DNA of 64,000 nucleotides from Monodelphis domestica (Eukaryota; Chordata; Mammalia; Didelphimorphia; Didelphidae), in the NCBI RefSeq assembly GCF_027887165.1, contig NC_077233.1:220886322-220950321 (forward strand), given 5' to 3'. Below the pieces are notes generated by a model, which made no database searches, was not told where the DNA came from, and worked only from the letters and a program-made list of their open reading frames with translations. Both the position numbers and the translations under genes were made by a program. Shown here piece by piece: positions 1 through 10,359 of this stretch; the first letter of the stretch is position 1, and the number at the start of each line of letters is the position of its first letter.

Positions 1-368
1 CTGGGCAACACACTTCTATTAACACTTCCTAAAATTAGTCCTTTGGGCAGCCACATCACATTCTTGATTTACACTGACCTGGCAGCTCATTAAAACCCCG
101 AAGCCTCACAACCAAGTGAATGGGAAAAGGGATTCTTCTCTATTACTTCAGAAAAGAGAAACATATCCAAATGAACCAGAATGCTTTCGATCATGGGATG
201 GTCAGGTTGTGTGAAGTGTTCTGGTGAGTCAAGAGAACCAGGAAACTATCATTTGGATTCTGGTACTGTTGTAAATGTTTCTTAAATGGCCTTTCTCATA
301 CTCTCCTTCTTCATAAACACTATGCCTTAGTCAAATTACTTTATTTGCCTTTTAAAAAAGAATTAACA
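1..368. other. Unique DNA, nothing recognised
   Basis: No repeat family, RNA gene or coding-like frame is recognisable here. Composition is ordinary AT-rich mammalian DNA. Confidence 0.5.
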
Positions 369-555
369 AGTGGATTGAGAGCCAGGTCTAGAGACTGGAG
401 ATCTTGGGTTCAAATCTGACCTCAGATACTTCCTATCTGTTCCAAGTCACTTAACCCCCATTGCCTAGCCCTTACTGCTCTTCCACCTTGGAACCAATAC
501 ATAGTATTTATTGATGCTAAGATGGAAAGTAAGAATTTAAAAAAAAAATAAAAGA
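369..555 (+). repeat. SINE-A copy
   Basis: Begins 'agtggattgagagccaggtc' and ends with 'gatggaaagtaagaattt' plus an A-rich tail, the 3' signature of the family. The extreme 5' end is missing. The B-box-like stretch 'gggttcaaatctgacctcag' is intact. Confidence 0.85.
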
Positions 556-598
556 AATACCCCTTCCTTTCTGTCTTAGAATCATTACTAGGCATGAT

Positions 599-1981
599 AT
601 GGATGAATATATACAAAAATACAAACTGCCTAGACTAACAGAAGAAGAAATAGAATTCTTAAATAATCCCATATCAGAAAATGAAATCCAACAGGCCATC
701 AAAGAACTTCCTAAGAAAAAATCCCCAGGGCCTGATGGATTCACCAGTGAATTCTATCAAACATTCAGAGAACAGTTAATCCCAATACTATACAAACTAT
801 TTGACATAATAAGCAAAGAGGGAGTTCTACCAAACTCCTTTTATGACACAAACATGGTACTGATTCCAAAACCAGGCAGGTCAAAAACAGAGAAAGAAAA
901 CTATAGACCAATCTCCCTAATGAATATAGATGCAAAAATCTTAAATAGGATACTAGCAAAAAGACTCCAGCAAGTGATCAGAAGGGTCATTCACCATGAT
1001 CAAGTAGGATTTATACCAGGGATACAGGGCTGGTTCAATATTAGGAAAACCATCCACATAATTGACTACATCAACAAGCAAACCAACAAGAATCACATGA
1101 TTATCTCAATAGATGCAGAAAAAGCCTTTGATAAAATACAACACCCAATCCTATTAAAAACACTAGAAAGCATAGGAATAGAAGGGCCGTTCCTAAAAAT
1201 AATAAACAGTATATATCTAAAACCATCAGCTAATATCATCTGCAATGGGGATAAACTAGATGCATTCCCAATAAGAACAGGAGTGAAACAAGGATGCCCA
1301 TTATCACCTCTACTATTTGACATTGTACTAGAAACACTAGCAGTAGCAATTAGAGAAGATAAAGGAATTGAAGGCATCAAAATAGGCAAGGAGGAGACCA
1401 AGTTATCACTCTTTGCAGATGACATGATGGTCTACTTAAAGAATCCTAGAGATTCAACCAAAAAGCTAATTGAAATAATCAACAACTTTAGCAAAGTTGC
1501 AGGATACAAAATAAACCCACATAAGTCATCAGCATTTCTATATATCTCCAACACAGCTCAGCAGCAAAAACTAGAAAGAGAAATCCCATTCAAAATCACC
1601 TTAGATAAAATAAAATACCTACTCCCAAGACAAACACAGGAACTATATGAACACAACTACAAAACACTCTCCACACAACTAAAACTAGACTTGAGCAATT
1701 GGAAAAACATTAACTGCTCATGGATAGGACGAGCCAATATAATAAAAATGACCATCCTACCCAAACTTATTTATCTATTTAGTGCCATACCCATGGAACT
1801 CCCAAAATATTTCTTTACTGATTTAGAAAAAACCATAACAAAGTTCATTTGGACTAACAAAAGATCAAGGATATCCAGGGAAATAATGAAAAAAAAAACA
1901 CAAATGATGGGGGCCTTGCAGTCCCAGACCTTAAACTATATTACAAAGCAGCAGTCATCAAAACAATTTGGTACTGGATAA
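599..1981 (+). pseudogene. L1 ORF2 fragment: reverse transcriptase domain
   Basis: This 460-codon open frame starts just upstream of the L1 reverse transcriptase. Visible motifs are SPGPDGF (about residues 42-48), the [13 protein letters not shown] block (from about residue 228) and the catalytic LFADD box (F272-D275; DNA 1412-1423). In an intact element this enzyme copies L1 RNA at the nicked target. Near residues 341-345 the KYL...PRQTQ region looks a few residues short, an apparent in-frame deletion. After about 1890 the frame turns non-homologous, because an indel in the 10-A run or the following atgatggggg moved ORF2 into the next frame. The first methionine is only the first ATG of the truncated copy, not a native start. 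The element cannot make complete ORF2 protein. Confidence 0.9.
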
Positions 1982-3117
1982 GAGACAGAAAGGAGGATCA
2001 GTGGAATAGACTGGGGGCAAGAGACCTCAGCAAGACAGTATATGATAAACCCAAAGATCCCAGTTTGTGGGACAAAAATCCACTATTCGATAAAAACTGC
2101 TGGGAAAATTGGAAGACTGTGTGGGAGAGATTAGGAATTGATCAACACCTCACACCCTACACCAAGATAAATTCAAAATGGGTGAATGACTTAAACATAA
2201 AGAAGGAAACCATAAGTAAATTGGGTAAACACAGAATAGTATACATGTCAGACCTTTGGGAGGGGAAAGACTTTAAAATCAAGCAAGACATAGAAAGAGT
2301 CACAAAATGTAAAATAAATAATTTCGACTGCATCAAATTAAAAAGCTTTTGTACAAACAAAACCAATATAACTAAAATCAGAAGGGAAACAACAAATTGG
2401 GAAAAAATCTTCATAAAAACCTTTGACAAAGGTTTAATTACTCAAATTTATAAAGAGCTAAATCTATTGTACAAAAATCCAAGCCATTCTCCAATTGATA
2501 AATGGGCAAGGGATATGGATAAGCAGTTTTCAGATAAAGAAATCAAAACTATTAATAAGCACATGAAGAAGTGTTCTAAATCTCTTATAATCAGAGAGAT
2601 GCAAATCAAAATAACTCTGAGGTATCACCTCACACCTAGCAGATTGGCTAACATGATAGCAAAGGAAAGTAATGAATGCTGGAGGGGATGTGGCAAAGTA
2701 GGGACAGTAATTCATTGCTGGTGGAGTTGTGAACTGATCCAACCATTCTGGAGGGCAATTTGGAACTATGCCCAAAGGACGATAAAAGAATGTCTACCCT
2801 TTGATCCAGCCATAGCACTGCTGGGTTTGTACCCCAAAGAGATAATGGACAAAAAGACTTGTACAAAAATATTCATAGCTGCGCTCTTTGTGGTGGCCAA
2901 AAATTGGAAAACGAGGGGATGCCCTTCAATTGGGGAATGGCTGAACAAATTGTGGTATATGTTGTTCATGGAATACTATTGTGCAAAAAGGAATAATAAA
3001 GTGGAGGAATTCCATGGAGACTGGAACGACCTCCAGGAAGTGATGCAGAGCGAGAGGAGCAGAACCAGGAGAACATTGTACACAGAGACTGATACACTGT
3101 GGTACAATCGAACGTAA
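1912..3117 (+). pseudogene. L1 ORF2 fragment: C-terminal domain with CCHC motif
   Basis: Continuation of ORF2 in another frame. Homologous codons resume at about 1912; from the first ATG at 2065 the frame is open for 350 codons to the natural L1 stop at 3115-3117. The C-terminal cysteine motif is intact: C205-x3-C209-x7-H217-x4-C222 counted from 2065 (DNA 2677-2730), matching the CX3CX7HX4C pattern of L1 ORF2. The conserved stretch NWKTRGCPSIGEWLNKLWYM follows at about 2903-2962. A single frameshift near 1890-1911 separates it from the reverse transcriptase part. No internal stop is present after that point. Confidence 0.9.
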
Positions 3118-3436
3118 TGGACTTCTCCATTAATGGCAGTGTAATGTCCCTGAACAATCTGCAGGGATCTAGGAGAAAAAAAACACTATTCATAAGCAGA
3201 GGACAAACTGTGGGAGTAGAAACACCGAGGAAAAGCAACTGCCCAACTACAGCGGTTGAGGGGACATGACAGAGGAGAGACTCTAAACGAACACTCTAAT
3301 GCAAAAACAACATGACAATGGGTTCGAATCAAGAACACATGTGATATCCAGTGGAATCACGCGTCAGCTATGGGGGGTAGGGGGGAGGAAAAGAAAATGA
3401 TCTTTGTCTTTAATGAATAATGCTTGGAAATGATCA

Positions 3437-3442
3437 AATAAA
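3437..3442 (+). terminator. L1 poly(A) signal AATAAA
   Basis: AATAAA lies about 10 bases before the A-rich tail that ends at 3461, in the expected place at the end of the L1 3' UTR (3118-3450). Another reading of the same run, aaataaaatatta, gives the same conclusion. Confidence 0.8.
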
Positions 3443-3769
3443 ATATTATTTAAAAAAAAAAAGAATCATTACTAGGCAATTAAAGTTAGGTGACTTGCCC
3501 AGGGATACACAGCTAGGAAGTATCTGAAGCCACCTTTGATCCATATCCTCCTGGCTCCCTCCAGGCCTGGTGCTCTAACCACTGTACTACCTCGCTGCCC
3601 TGTTATTTTTTGTTTTTACATCATCTTGTCTTCCCAAGTTATCCAAATGTACCAATTTTCAACAAAAGGAGCAAAGTCTGTTATATATAAACCAGTTAGC
3701 TTTGGGATTATATGCCCTCATCCCATCCAGTACCTACCACAATGTCTTGTTTCTAGGGGGTGAAGGTCA

Positions 3770-4085
3770 ATTTAGAAACCTAGAGTCTGTAAACTTTGGG
3801 GAAAATATTTTCTAGCAGTTTTTTAATATAATTGGTTTATGTGGTAATCCTTTGTGTTTTAATTATGCATTTTAAAGCATGATGCTAGGGCAGCAGTAGG
3901 GCAGCACACTTCCCAGCTGTGACCATAGGCAAGACCCTTATTTCCCCCTTGCCTATCTCTTACTACTCTTCTGCCTTGGAACCAATACTTAGTACTGATT
4001 CTAAGACAGAAGGTGAGGGTTTAAAAAAAAACATGATGCTGAGGAGTCCATAGACTTCACCAGAATGCCAAAGGGATTCATGGCA
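3770..4085 (+). mobile_element. hAT-2 (MER5-like) remnant interrupted by SINE-A
   Basis: The left part has 'gagtctgtaaactttgggg', 'ataattggtttatgtggtaa' and 'ttttaattatgcattttaaa'. The right part (4041-4085) has 'ccatagacttcaccagaatg' and 'ccaaagggattcatggcaca'. These are consecutive pieces of a MER5-type non-autonomous hAT element, separated by the SINE at 3887-4031. Confidence 0.65.
3887..4031 (+). repeat. SINE-A copy, internally shortened
   Basis: Head 'agggcagcagtagggcagc', then 'cttctgccttggaaccaata' and the terminal 'ctaagacagaaggtgagg' with poly(A). It is flanked by the direct repeat catgatgct at 3878-3886 and 4032-4040. About 50 bp of the usual middle is missing. Confidence 0.85.
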
Positions 4086-4090
4086 CACAC

Positions 4091-4826
4091 TTGTTGGTCA
4101 TCCTTCATTTTTGAAGAGCACCAATGACACCAAGGAATGATGTCTTGACTTGTGTGAGAATTGGATTTAAGTGAAGCCATCAGCCTTACCTTCTCCCGGA
4201 GTCATCAAAGTCCAATGGCAAGGTAAAAATCGGGCCAACTGGTGATGGCCTGGGATGTAGTGGAAGATCTTGGCATCTTCCATATCTGACCAGGTCAAGC
4301 ATAGTTTCAATATGCCTTCATGGCCATTAGAACATCCACCTATTCTACCAGAGAGTCTTCACATACTTGGGATAGATATCTTCCTAACTCACCGATAGGT
4401 GATTACATGCAACCTGGTTTAGCCTGTCTACCCAGACAGTTTCACCAGGATGTGGACACTCTAGATTTGTGTTGACAAACTTATGGCATGCATGCCAGAG
4501 GGAGTTACTCCTCTGCCCCTCTCCACAGACCTGAGCACATTTTTCACTTCACTCACCTTGTTGCCCAGCAGCCCAATGGGAGCACTTCCTCCCTCCCCTG
4601 TCTGGGGCTAGGGGGTGACTCACATGTGCCATGAGGGTACAGTTTGGGTACTCAGTATCTAAAAGGTTTATCATCTCTGCTCTAGATGTTATAGCTTCTT
4701 GGAGCCACAATTTGGTGAGAATTGAGTCAGGTGGATACCAAAGAATGGATGAGCAGCCCTGAAAAGGGCTCAATAAACCCTCACGCTAGAGGTTCCAGTC
4801 CTCCTTGAACACCCCCATATACTCCA
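4091..4826 (+). repeat. Family D repeat, full-length, interrupted by hAT-1
   Basis: Starts 'gttggtcatccttcattttt' and runs through 'atgatgtcttgacttgtgtg', 'ggatttaagtgaagccatca' and 'agcttcttggagccacaatt' to 'tcctccttgaacacccc'. The end matches, in reverse complement, the start of the copy at 9480-9960. Without the MITE at 4467-4679 it is about 0.5 kb. Confidence 0.75.
4467..4679 (-). mobile_element. hAT-1 MITE with 8-bp target-site duplication
   Basis: A 213-bp element flanked by ctctagat at 4459-4466 and 4680-4687. Its right end read on the minus strand is cagagatgataaacctttta, the CAGnGATG-type terminus; the left end 'gttgacaaacttatggcatg' is the partner terminus. The core 'gcccagcagcccaatgggag' is shared with the copy at 5905-6116. 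Eight-bp duplications are the hallmark of hAT transposition. There is no coding capacity. Confidence 0.85.
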
Positions 4827-4854
4827 GAAAGGTTAAGAACTCTCCACTCTAATG

Positions 4855-5200
4855 GAATATGCCAGGGATCCATGCTTGGCCCTGTGCTGCTTAATACTTT
4901 TTATAATAGTTAGATAAAGGGATGGATAGCATGCTTACCAAATTGAGAGATGATGCAAAATTAAGAGGAAAAGCTAAGGTGTCAGATTAGAGGACCCAAA
5001 AAGGACGCAGTTGTCACTGTCAACTGTGAACACTGAAATTTTATAGGGATAAATGGAAAGTCTTCCATTCAGGTACAAAAAGTCAACATCCTTAGTACTG
5101 AACAGGAAAGATATGATTAGATATCAATTTAGCCACATAAGAACCAGAGGTTTTAGGGGTCTGCAAACTCAAAATAAGTGTAACAGTCCAGCCTTCCTTC
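4855..5200 (+). repeat. L3/CR1-type LINE remnant, reverse transcriptase region
   Basis: Broken translation retains family-like stretches: a GPVLLN..F-like start at about 4880, and RDKWKVFHSGTKSQ at about 5047-5090, which resembles the 'NRDKCKVLH.G' region of CR1/L3 reverse transcriptases. Several stops and frame changes make it an old fossil. It may belong to the same element as 5746-6512. Confidence 0.6.
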
Positions 5201-5302
5201 CACTAACAAAAAGCTCATTCAGGGTATCCTCAGAAGTTTTAGGTACAATTTTGAGATTTAGTAGCTACTTTAAACTTTAACCTCTGTTAATCCCGCCTAT
5301 TA

Positions 5303-5411
5303 TACAGGCTATCCTAAAGTCTTAGTCTTAATTAGTTTTAGTGCAGTCTTTAAGTGTAAAATTTAAATTCATACTTCAAGACTGTACTAAAACTTTTGGA
5401 ACACCCTTCAC
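5303..5411. mobile_element. Mariner-like MITE with internal hairpin
   Basis: The ends resemble mariner termini ('acaggctatcctaaagtctt' and 'aaaacttttggaacaccctt'), next to TA. Inside, 5335-5355 and 5373-5393 are complementary at 19 of 21 positions by eye, with a 17-nt loop. Too short to encode a transposase. Confidence 0.65.
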
Positions 5412-5469
5412 AATAGGCTAGATTAACACAGGTAGAGTGCCTCAGTCAAAACTTAACATTCTGCTCCCC

Positions 5470-5745
5470 TTCTCTATGTTTTTTTTCACAATTCCATGCC
5501 TGGAATGAAGTCCTTCTTTCTTCCTACCTCTTAATTTCCTTCAAAGTTCAAATCAAATTATTTTGTATTCACTTTATATTTAATTTACTATTTGTATATT
5601 CTTTGTGTCCCCTCCCCAATAGGATATAAGTTACTTGAAGGCAGTGACTGTTGGGTGATTGTATTTCCTATGCCTTGCATACCACCTGGGACATTGGAGG
5701 AGCTTAATAAGTACTGCTTGAATTGATGAATAAATGAATGAAAAG
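5470..5745 (+). repeat. L2 LINE 3' end
   Basis: Contains 'ttccatgcctggaatgaag', 'ccttcaaagttcaaatcaaa', 'gaaggcagtgactgttgggt' and the tail 'gagcttaataagtactgctt' followed by tga-rich repeats, the order expected for the 3' end of L2. Confidence 0.75.
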
Positions 5746-6512
5746 GAAGGATGAGAGCCCCACTGTACTCTGGCCTGCTATGACACTACATTTGTAGTAC
5801 CAGAGTCAGTTTTAGGCATTGAATTGGAAGAATGATGTGGATAAGTTGTAGAGGATTCAATAAGGCCAGTCATAATGATACCCTCCTAAAGATGATGGTC
5901 TATAACCCTGTTGGCAAACCTATGGCACACATGCCGGAGGAGGCTGCTCCACTCCCCCTATTCATCACCTGAGGATATTTCTCTCATCACCTGCCCCTAT
6001 GCCCAGCAGCCCAATGGGAGTGCTGCCTCCCTCCTCTCTCTGGGGCAAGGGTGCAGCTCACATAAGGGGTGAGGGTGCAGTTTGGGCACTCAGTATCTAA
6101 AAAATTCACCATCCCCGGTCTATAAAGACTGGTTGAGGGAACTGGGGCTCTTTAGCATTCAGAGGAGAAGACAGTTGAGGCATGTTAGCTGCCTTCCAGT
6201 ACCTGAAAAGTTAGAAACCAAATTAGGCTTGTCCTATTTGGTCCCAGAGGGCACAATAGCAACAATGTATGAAAATTAAAAGGGAAAAAAAACAGATTTA
6301 GGATTTATATAAGGAGCAACTTCCAGTGATTAGAACTGTCTAAAAGTGAAATAGGCTACATTGGAATACAGTGAGTTTCCTGTTGTGGAAGGTCTTCTAG
6401 CAAAATCTGGATGGCCACTTGTCAGGAATATAAACGAGATTCTTATCAAGGTATAAGTTGGACTAGATGGCCCCTAAGGTCCCTTCCAACTTAGATTCTG
6501 TGGATATTGTAA
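5746..6512 (+). repeat. L3/CR1 LINE 3' end, interrupted by hAT-1
   Basis: Reads 'actgtactctggcctgctat', then after the MITE 'ttgagggaactggggctctt', 'ttggtcccagagggcacaat', 'tggactagatggcccctaag' and 'ttccaacttagattctgtgg'. The final gattctgtg-type motif is the CR1/L3 3' signature. Stops in all frames. Confidence 0.75.
5905..6116 (-). mobile_element. hAT-1 MITE with 8-bp target-site duplication
   Basis: A 212-bp element flanked by ggtctata at 5897-5904 and 6117-6124. It is closely similar to the copy at 4467-4679 in the same orientation ('gcccagcagcccaatgggag', 'gggcactcagtatctaaaaa'). It is inserted in the L3 copy. Confidence 0.85.
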
Positions 6513-7189
6513 GTGCAAAGAATCTCAGGGTAGGCAGTCCAATCAGAATTTCAGACCAGACTTGGGGTGTCCTCATAGCACATCCTTCAATTTGACTGCT
6601 CCCCACCCCCTGGACCAAGAAAGATAGTCAAGCTGCCTTGCCACTGACAGGGGAAGAAGCAGAGCTGTCTGTCTTCCCCAAGCTTATTTTCCATAATAGG
6701 TTTAAAATATTAATGGATGGTCAGCTTAACACATTAGCCGTGTCAGATGATTTAGCATAAATTAACTCATACTGGCAGAAAGGCTTTAAAAATATATCTT
6801 TCAGTCCTTCCCACCCTCAACCCTCTTTTAAAAAATGTTCGCCAGCCCTTCCTCCTGCTCCCTGAGACAAAAGGGCAGCAGCCACTGTAAGAAGTATGGT
6901 CAAGGTATTTCTGGGTAGCTTTACATTTTCCCCCAAAAGTCGCCTGGCCTACTGCCTGATTTCTTTGGGTCCCTGTCTAATTTCGTCTAATCCCTAGACT
7001 GGTAATTTGACATGGCTGAGTGAATTCTTTTCCTAAATTGGAATCCAGGTGTCAAGGTGATTAAAATAATTCAGAGTCTCCCATCATTTCCTAGTTCCCC
7101 CTCCCGTTCCATCCCCAACAGCCTCCTTCCATTGAGCACTCACATTTGAATACTACCCAGAATTTGAAAACTCTGCAGTTTCAGGTACA
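6513..7189. promoter_or_regulatory. Repeat-poor block, possible conserved element
   Basis: No repeat recognised. The part 6690-7090 is AT-rich with homeodomain-like cores ('aaaatattaatggatgg', 'gcataaattaactcata', 'gtgattaaaataattcag') and normal complexity. That suggests, but does not show, a conserved noncoding element. Confidence 0.25.
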
Positions 7190-7305
7190 ATAAAAATAAT
7201 AATGCCTCACATTTGTATTGTGCTTCTTTACTTTCCCAAAGCTCTTTGCACATATCTCATTCTCTCCTTACAGCCCTCAAGGTAAGGGTCATTATCAGCT
7301 CTAGA
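7190..7305 (-). repeat. MIR-type fragment
   Basis: The pattern 'gcctcacatttgtattgtgc', 'caaagctctttgcacatatc', 'ctcattctctccttacag' matches the reverse-oriented tail of CORE-SINE/MIR copies. Confidence 0.6.
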
Positions 7306-7310
7306 TCAAA

Positions 7311-7365
7311 GATGGATGGATGGATGGATGGATGGATGGATGGATGGATGGATGGATGGATGGAT
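7311..7365. repeat. (ATGG)n microsatellite, about 13.7 units
   Basis: Uninterrupted tetranucleotide repeat. Confidence 0.98.
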
Positions 7366-7369
7366 AAAA

Positions 7370-7465
7370 TATATTGTATTAAAACATTGTCTATGTGTCA
7401 AGTACTGCAGATACAATACAAAAGCCAGATGGTCTCTGCCCTCAAAAAGCTTACCTTTTAAAAGA
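7370..7465 (+). repeat. Family E fragment
   Basis: 'ttgtctatgtgtcaagtact' and 'ctgccctcaaaaagcttacc' match the start of family E copies elsewhere in the window, such as 20645 and 26330. Confidence 0.6.
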
Positions 7466-7606
7466 GTAGCATATGGGGAAGTGGTTCCTAGAAAGAAAGA
7501 TTTTGGTTTACAAAGTCATTGAGACGGTGAATAGAGCCAGGAGAGTTAACTGACATGTCCTAATTTTATTACTATTCCCATAATATGAAATGTGAAATAG
7601 GATTCA

Positions 7607-7793
7607 GGGGAAGCTGGGTTGTTCAGTGGATAAAGAGCCAGGCCTAGAGAAGGGAGGTCCTGGGATCCAATCTGGCCTCAGACACTTCCTAGCTGTGTGA
7701 CCCTGGGCAAGTCACTTAACTCCCACTAGAGCTCTTCTGTCTTGATACCTAGTTTGTTTCTGAGGCAGAAGATAAGGGTTTTTTAAAAAAAGG
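7607..7793 (+). repeat. SINE-A copy
   Basis: Near full-length: 'gggaagctgggttgttcagt', 'gctgtgtgaccctgggcaag', and a terminal 'gaggcagaagataagggttt' with poly(A). Confidence 0.9.
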
Positions 7794-8914
7794 AAAGAAA
7801 ATGGGACTCAGTGGAGGGGGGAAAACATATGTGTTACAGCATTGGAAAGATCAAGAAAAGAGACAATGAAATTTGAAGCATAGCTGGAGTTCAATATGGA
7901 GGACTTATGACTTTGTGATCACACAATCATTAATCAAGAAAGTACAAATAAGGAAACGGAGACCTTGAGAATGGCTTCTGAATGGCTTGACCAAGGAAAA
8001 CAAAATAGCATCCAGTTCCCCTAACTTCCAAACCAGGACTCTTCCCATTAGATAACACTGCCTCCAAGGTATCTAAGAGTATCATATTTGTTTGAGAACT
8101 GGGAAAGCAGGGACAGCACTGGAGAGATGGGAAGTAATAAAGCATCTGTGTAACACCTGTGAGTCTCTTCCCAGCTCCCTCTTAAATATCAGCTGTCAGG
8201 TAGGGTAACCGGAAGCTTGGGATGCTTTTGCTTCTTGGAATGGACCATCGTAACCAAGAGCCTCCCAGGTCACCTAGGTTCATGAGAACCCCTTGTTACA
8301 GCCCTTCTCACCTTCAGAGTACATGGAAATCCCCAGAAAAGAGCCCTCTCCCTTTCTCAGAGCCTTAACCCTGGAACCAGAGGCTCTGACCCTCCCGTAC
8401 CCTTGCCCAGGCTTCCCCCCTCCCGACTTTTAGCATGTCCAACCTGAAACTTGATCCCGACATGGATCACATACGTGTCCATCCGTGGGATCCACCTGCC
8501 CCCCGTGTGATGGCAATGTCATGGTGTGTGGCGACCAGATGATCAAGGGAACCCTATTAAGGGGTGGAGACTCCCCTGGGCAGCTGCCTGCTTCCATCTT
8601 CTTGGATGTCTTTTCCCAAAGGCATATGTGAGCTGGCCCTTGTCATCACCTCAGTAACCAAACATCTCCTGGGCCTTTTTTTCGCCTTGTTGTTTTTCAC
8701 TGGGATTGTCCCAGAACCCTACCTCCCTGACCCTAGGATTTCCTACAAGGCCGCCTGAGACACCAGTCATCTCAGGACTGACAGTGATACTTGAAAGCTA
8801 CTATCAATCTTCTCTTTATTTCTACTCCCCCAAGTCCTTTTCAGCAGCTTCTCAAATTCATCGGCCTTCCTCTGAGGTTCTTACCTGGGGTCTTGGAATC
8901 TTTGTGTCTGTTTG
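7794..8914. other. Mostly unique DNA with one MIR-like piece
   Basis: About 7950-8070 looks like a reverse-oriented MIR ('aggaaacggagaccttgaga', 'ccaaaccaggactcttccc'). From 8160 to 8914 no repeat is recognised and GC content is somewhat higher than around it. Short open frames at 8564-8758 and 8706-8927 overlap in different frames and show no family resemblance. Confidence 0.5.
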
Positions 8915-9000
8915 GCAATTTCGATAACTATTTCAATACGGTTGGTTTCCTTTGTAATCCTATGTAGTTTATTTTGTACACTTAAAAAGTGTAGCCAGAA
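8915..9000 (+). repeat. hAT-2 (MER5-like) fragment
   Basis: 'aactatttcaatacggttgg', 'tttcctttgtaatcctatgt' and 'agtttattttgtacactt' match the interior of the MER5-like element. Confidence 0.6.
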
Positions 9001-9479
9001 AAAGTGTCCTTTGTCCTCGCCAAGGAAAGGACATAAAGGACCAGGACATAAGAAAGGTTAAAGACTGCTCTAAGCCCAGGAGGTCTCCTGGAAACTAGTC
9101 ACTCTCCTTCCTTTCCCTCCCCTGCCTTTCCCCCACCCCACCCCAGATCCGGTTCAGCTGCACTGCAGATGAAAGGAGGGTCAAATCTGTTAATCTGCTG
9201 AACTGGGGTGGGGGTGGGCTATGAAGCTGGGGAGAAGGGGGTTGGAAGCAAGGGCATGAAAGTCTTAGAGACACTAAATCAGGCTACATGGTCATTAGCT
9301 CCAGGAGTGTCAGGAGGTCAGAGGGTAGGAAGGTGAAGACAGGAAAGGTCATTTGTAACATTACCCAAAGCTCCCATCCTCCCACAACCCCATACCAGTT
9401 CAGCCATGCCTCCTGAGTAAGGCAGAGAGTCCTGCCCCTTTTCACATCGTCAGTAATTAATAGTCAAGGTATATGGGGT
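9001..9479. other. Unique DNA, nothing recognised
   Basis: Contains C-rich (9130-9155) and G-rich (9205-9245) runs but no repeat family, RNA gene or credible coding frame. Confidence 0.5.
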
Positions 9480-9960
9480 GTTCAAGGAGGACGAATACCT
9501 CTGACTTGCCCTCTTCAGGCTGCTTATCCCCCTGTGGTGCCCACCTGTCTCCCACTCTCACCTGTGGCTCCAAGAAGCTGTAGCATGCCTAACGGCCACA
9601 GCCCTGGAAAACCATTTCAGCAGCCAGATTGAGGACAACCAACAGGTCTCAAGATTTCCCCTGTGGAAGAATGGGTAGATGAGAACAATCTGTTTCAACA
9701 GCCACGAAGGCAGCTGAAGAGGGTGCTGTAGAGCTTTCGAGCTTGGTCAGACATGGAAGATGCCAAGGTCACCCACTGCATCCCAGGCCATCACCGGTCA
9801 TCCTGACTTTTTGTCTTACCACTTGGATGACTCCAAAAGGGAAAGTAAGGCTGAAGACATTGTGCAACTCTGCCTCACTTAAATCCAACTCATGACTGTG
9901 TCAAGACGTTACCCCTTGATGTCACTGGTCCTCTCTGAAAGGAAAGATGAATAACAGTTA
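9480..9960 (-). repeat. Family D repeat, full-length
   Basis: Reverse orientation: 'ggtgttcaaggaggacgaat' to 'gtcactggtcctctctgaaa'. Includes 'ggctccaagaagctgtagca' and 'ggtcatcctgactttttgtc'. A near-complete copy that anchors the family boundaries. Confidence 0.8.
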
Positions 9961-10129
9961 ACAGTCAGACCCTGTAGAGGAATCTGCCTCTCCTTGCCCA
10001 TCATCCTGACCATTGTAGTACATGCTACTTTTTTGAACTACTCTTTATTGGAAGTTGAAAGGATTCGAAAGTAAAAGAAATTACATATAATTGAAAAAAG
10101 GGCATTGCTCAAAGATACCTGAGTTCTGC

Positions 10130-10262
10130 TCCTGACTTTGCTACAAATTGGCCTGTTGATTTTGGGCAAGTCATTTAATTCTTCTGGGCCTCAGTTTCCA
10201 TATCTGCTAAATGAGGGGATTGATTAATATGGCCTCTAAGATCCCCTTCACACACAAATCTG
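10130..10262 (+). repeat. MIR3-type copy
   Basis: 'gattttgggcaagtcattta', 'gggcctcagtttccatatct', then 'tatggcctctaagatcccct', the MIR3-style end. Confidence 0.7.
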
Positions 10263-10359
10263 TGATTTGCCCATTGGTTGTTTCTCCACTATGGACAAGG
10301 GGAAAGAGGATTGAACTTAGAGCAGGGATATGCTGGAGCCAACTCATACCAGCCTCTGA

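Larger units (their letters stand above)
595..3461 (+). mobile_element. 5'-truncated LINE-1 with perfect 17-bp target-site duplication
   Basis: A 2.87-kb L1 consisting of the 3' two thirds of ORF2, a 3' UTR and a poly(A) tail. It is flanked by the identical 17-mer agaatcattactaggca at 578-594 and 3462-3478. The junction 'tctt/agaat' is close to the L1 endonuclease preference TT/AAAA. ORF1, the 5' UTR and the endonuclease domain are absent, as is common when reverse transcription stops early. It lies inside a reverse-oriented SINE-A. The perfect duplication and few ORF defects suggest a fairly recent insertion. Confidence 0.95.
558..3600 (-). repeat. SINE-A copy split by an L1 insertion
   Basis: Two halves of one reverse-oriented SINE-A: its 3' end at about 558-594 ('ccttcctttctgtcttagaa') and the rest at 3462-3600, ending 'ctgtactacctcgctgccc'. 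The halves are separated by the L1 at 595-3461 and its target-site duplication, so this SINE is older than the L1. Confidence 0.85.

Noticed and set aside
369..555. tRNA gene suggested by B-box-like 'gggttcaaatc' in SINE copies
   Set aside because: The text belongs to SINE heads; there is no cloverleaf with matching acceptor stem.
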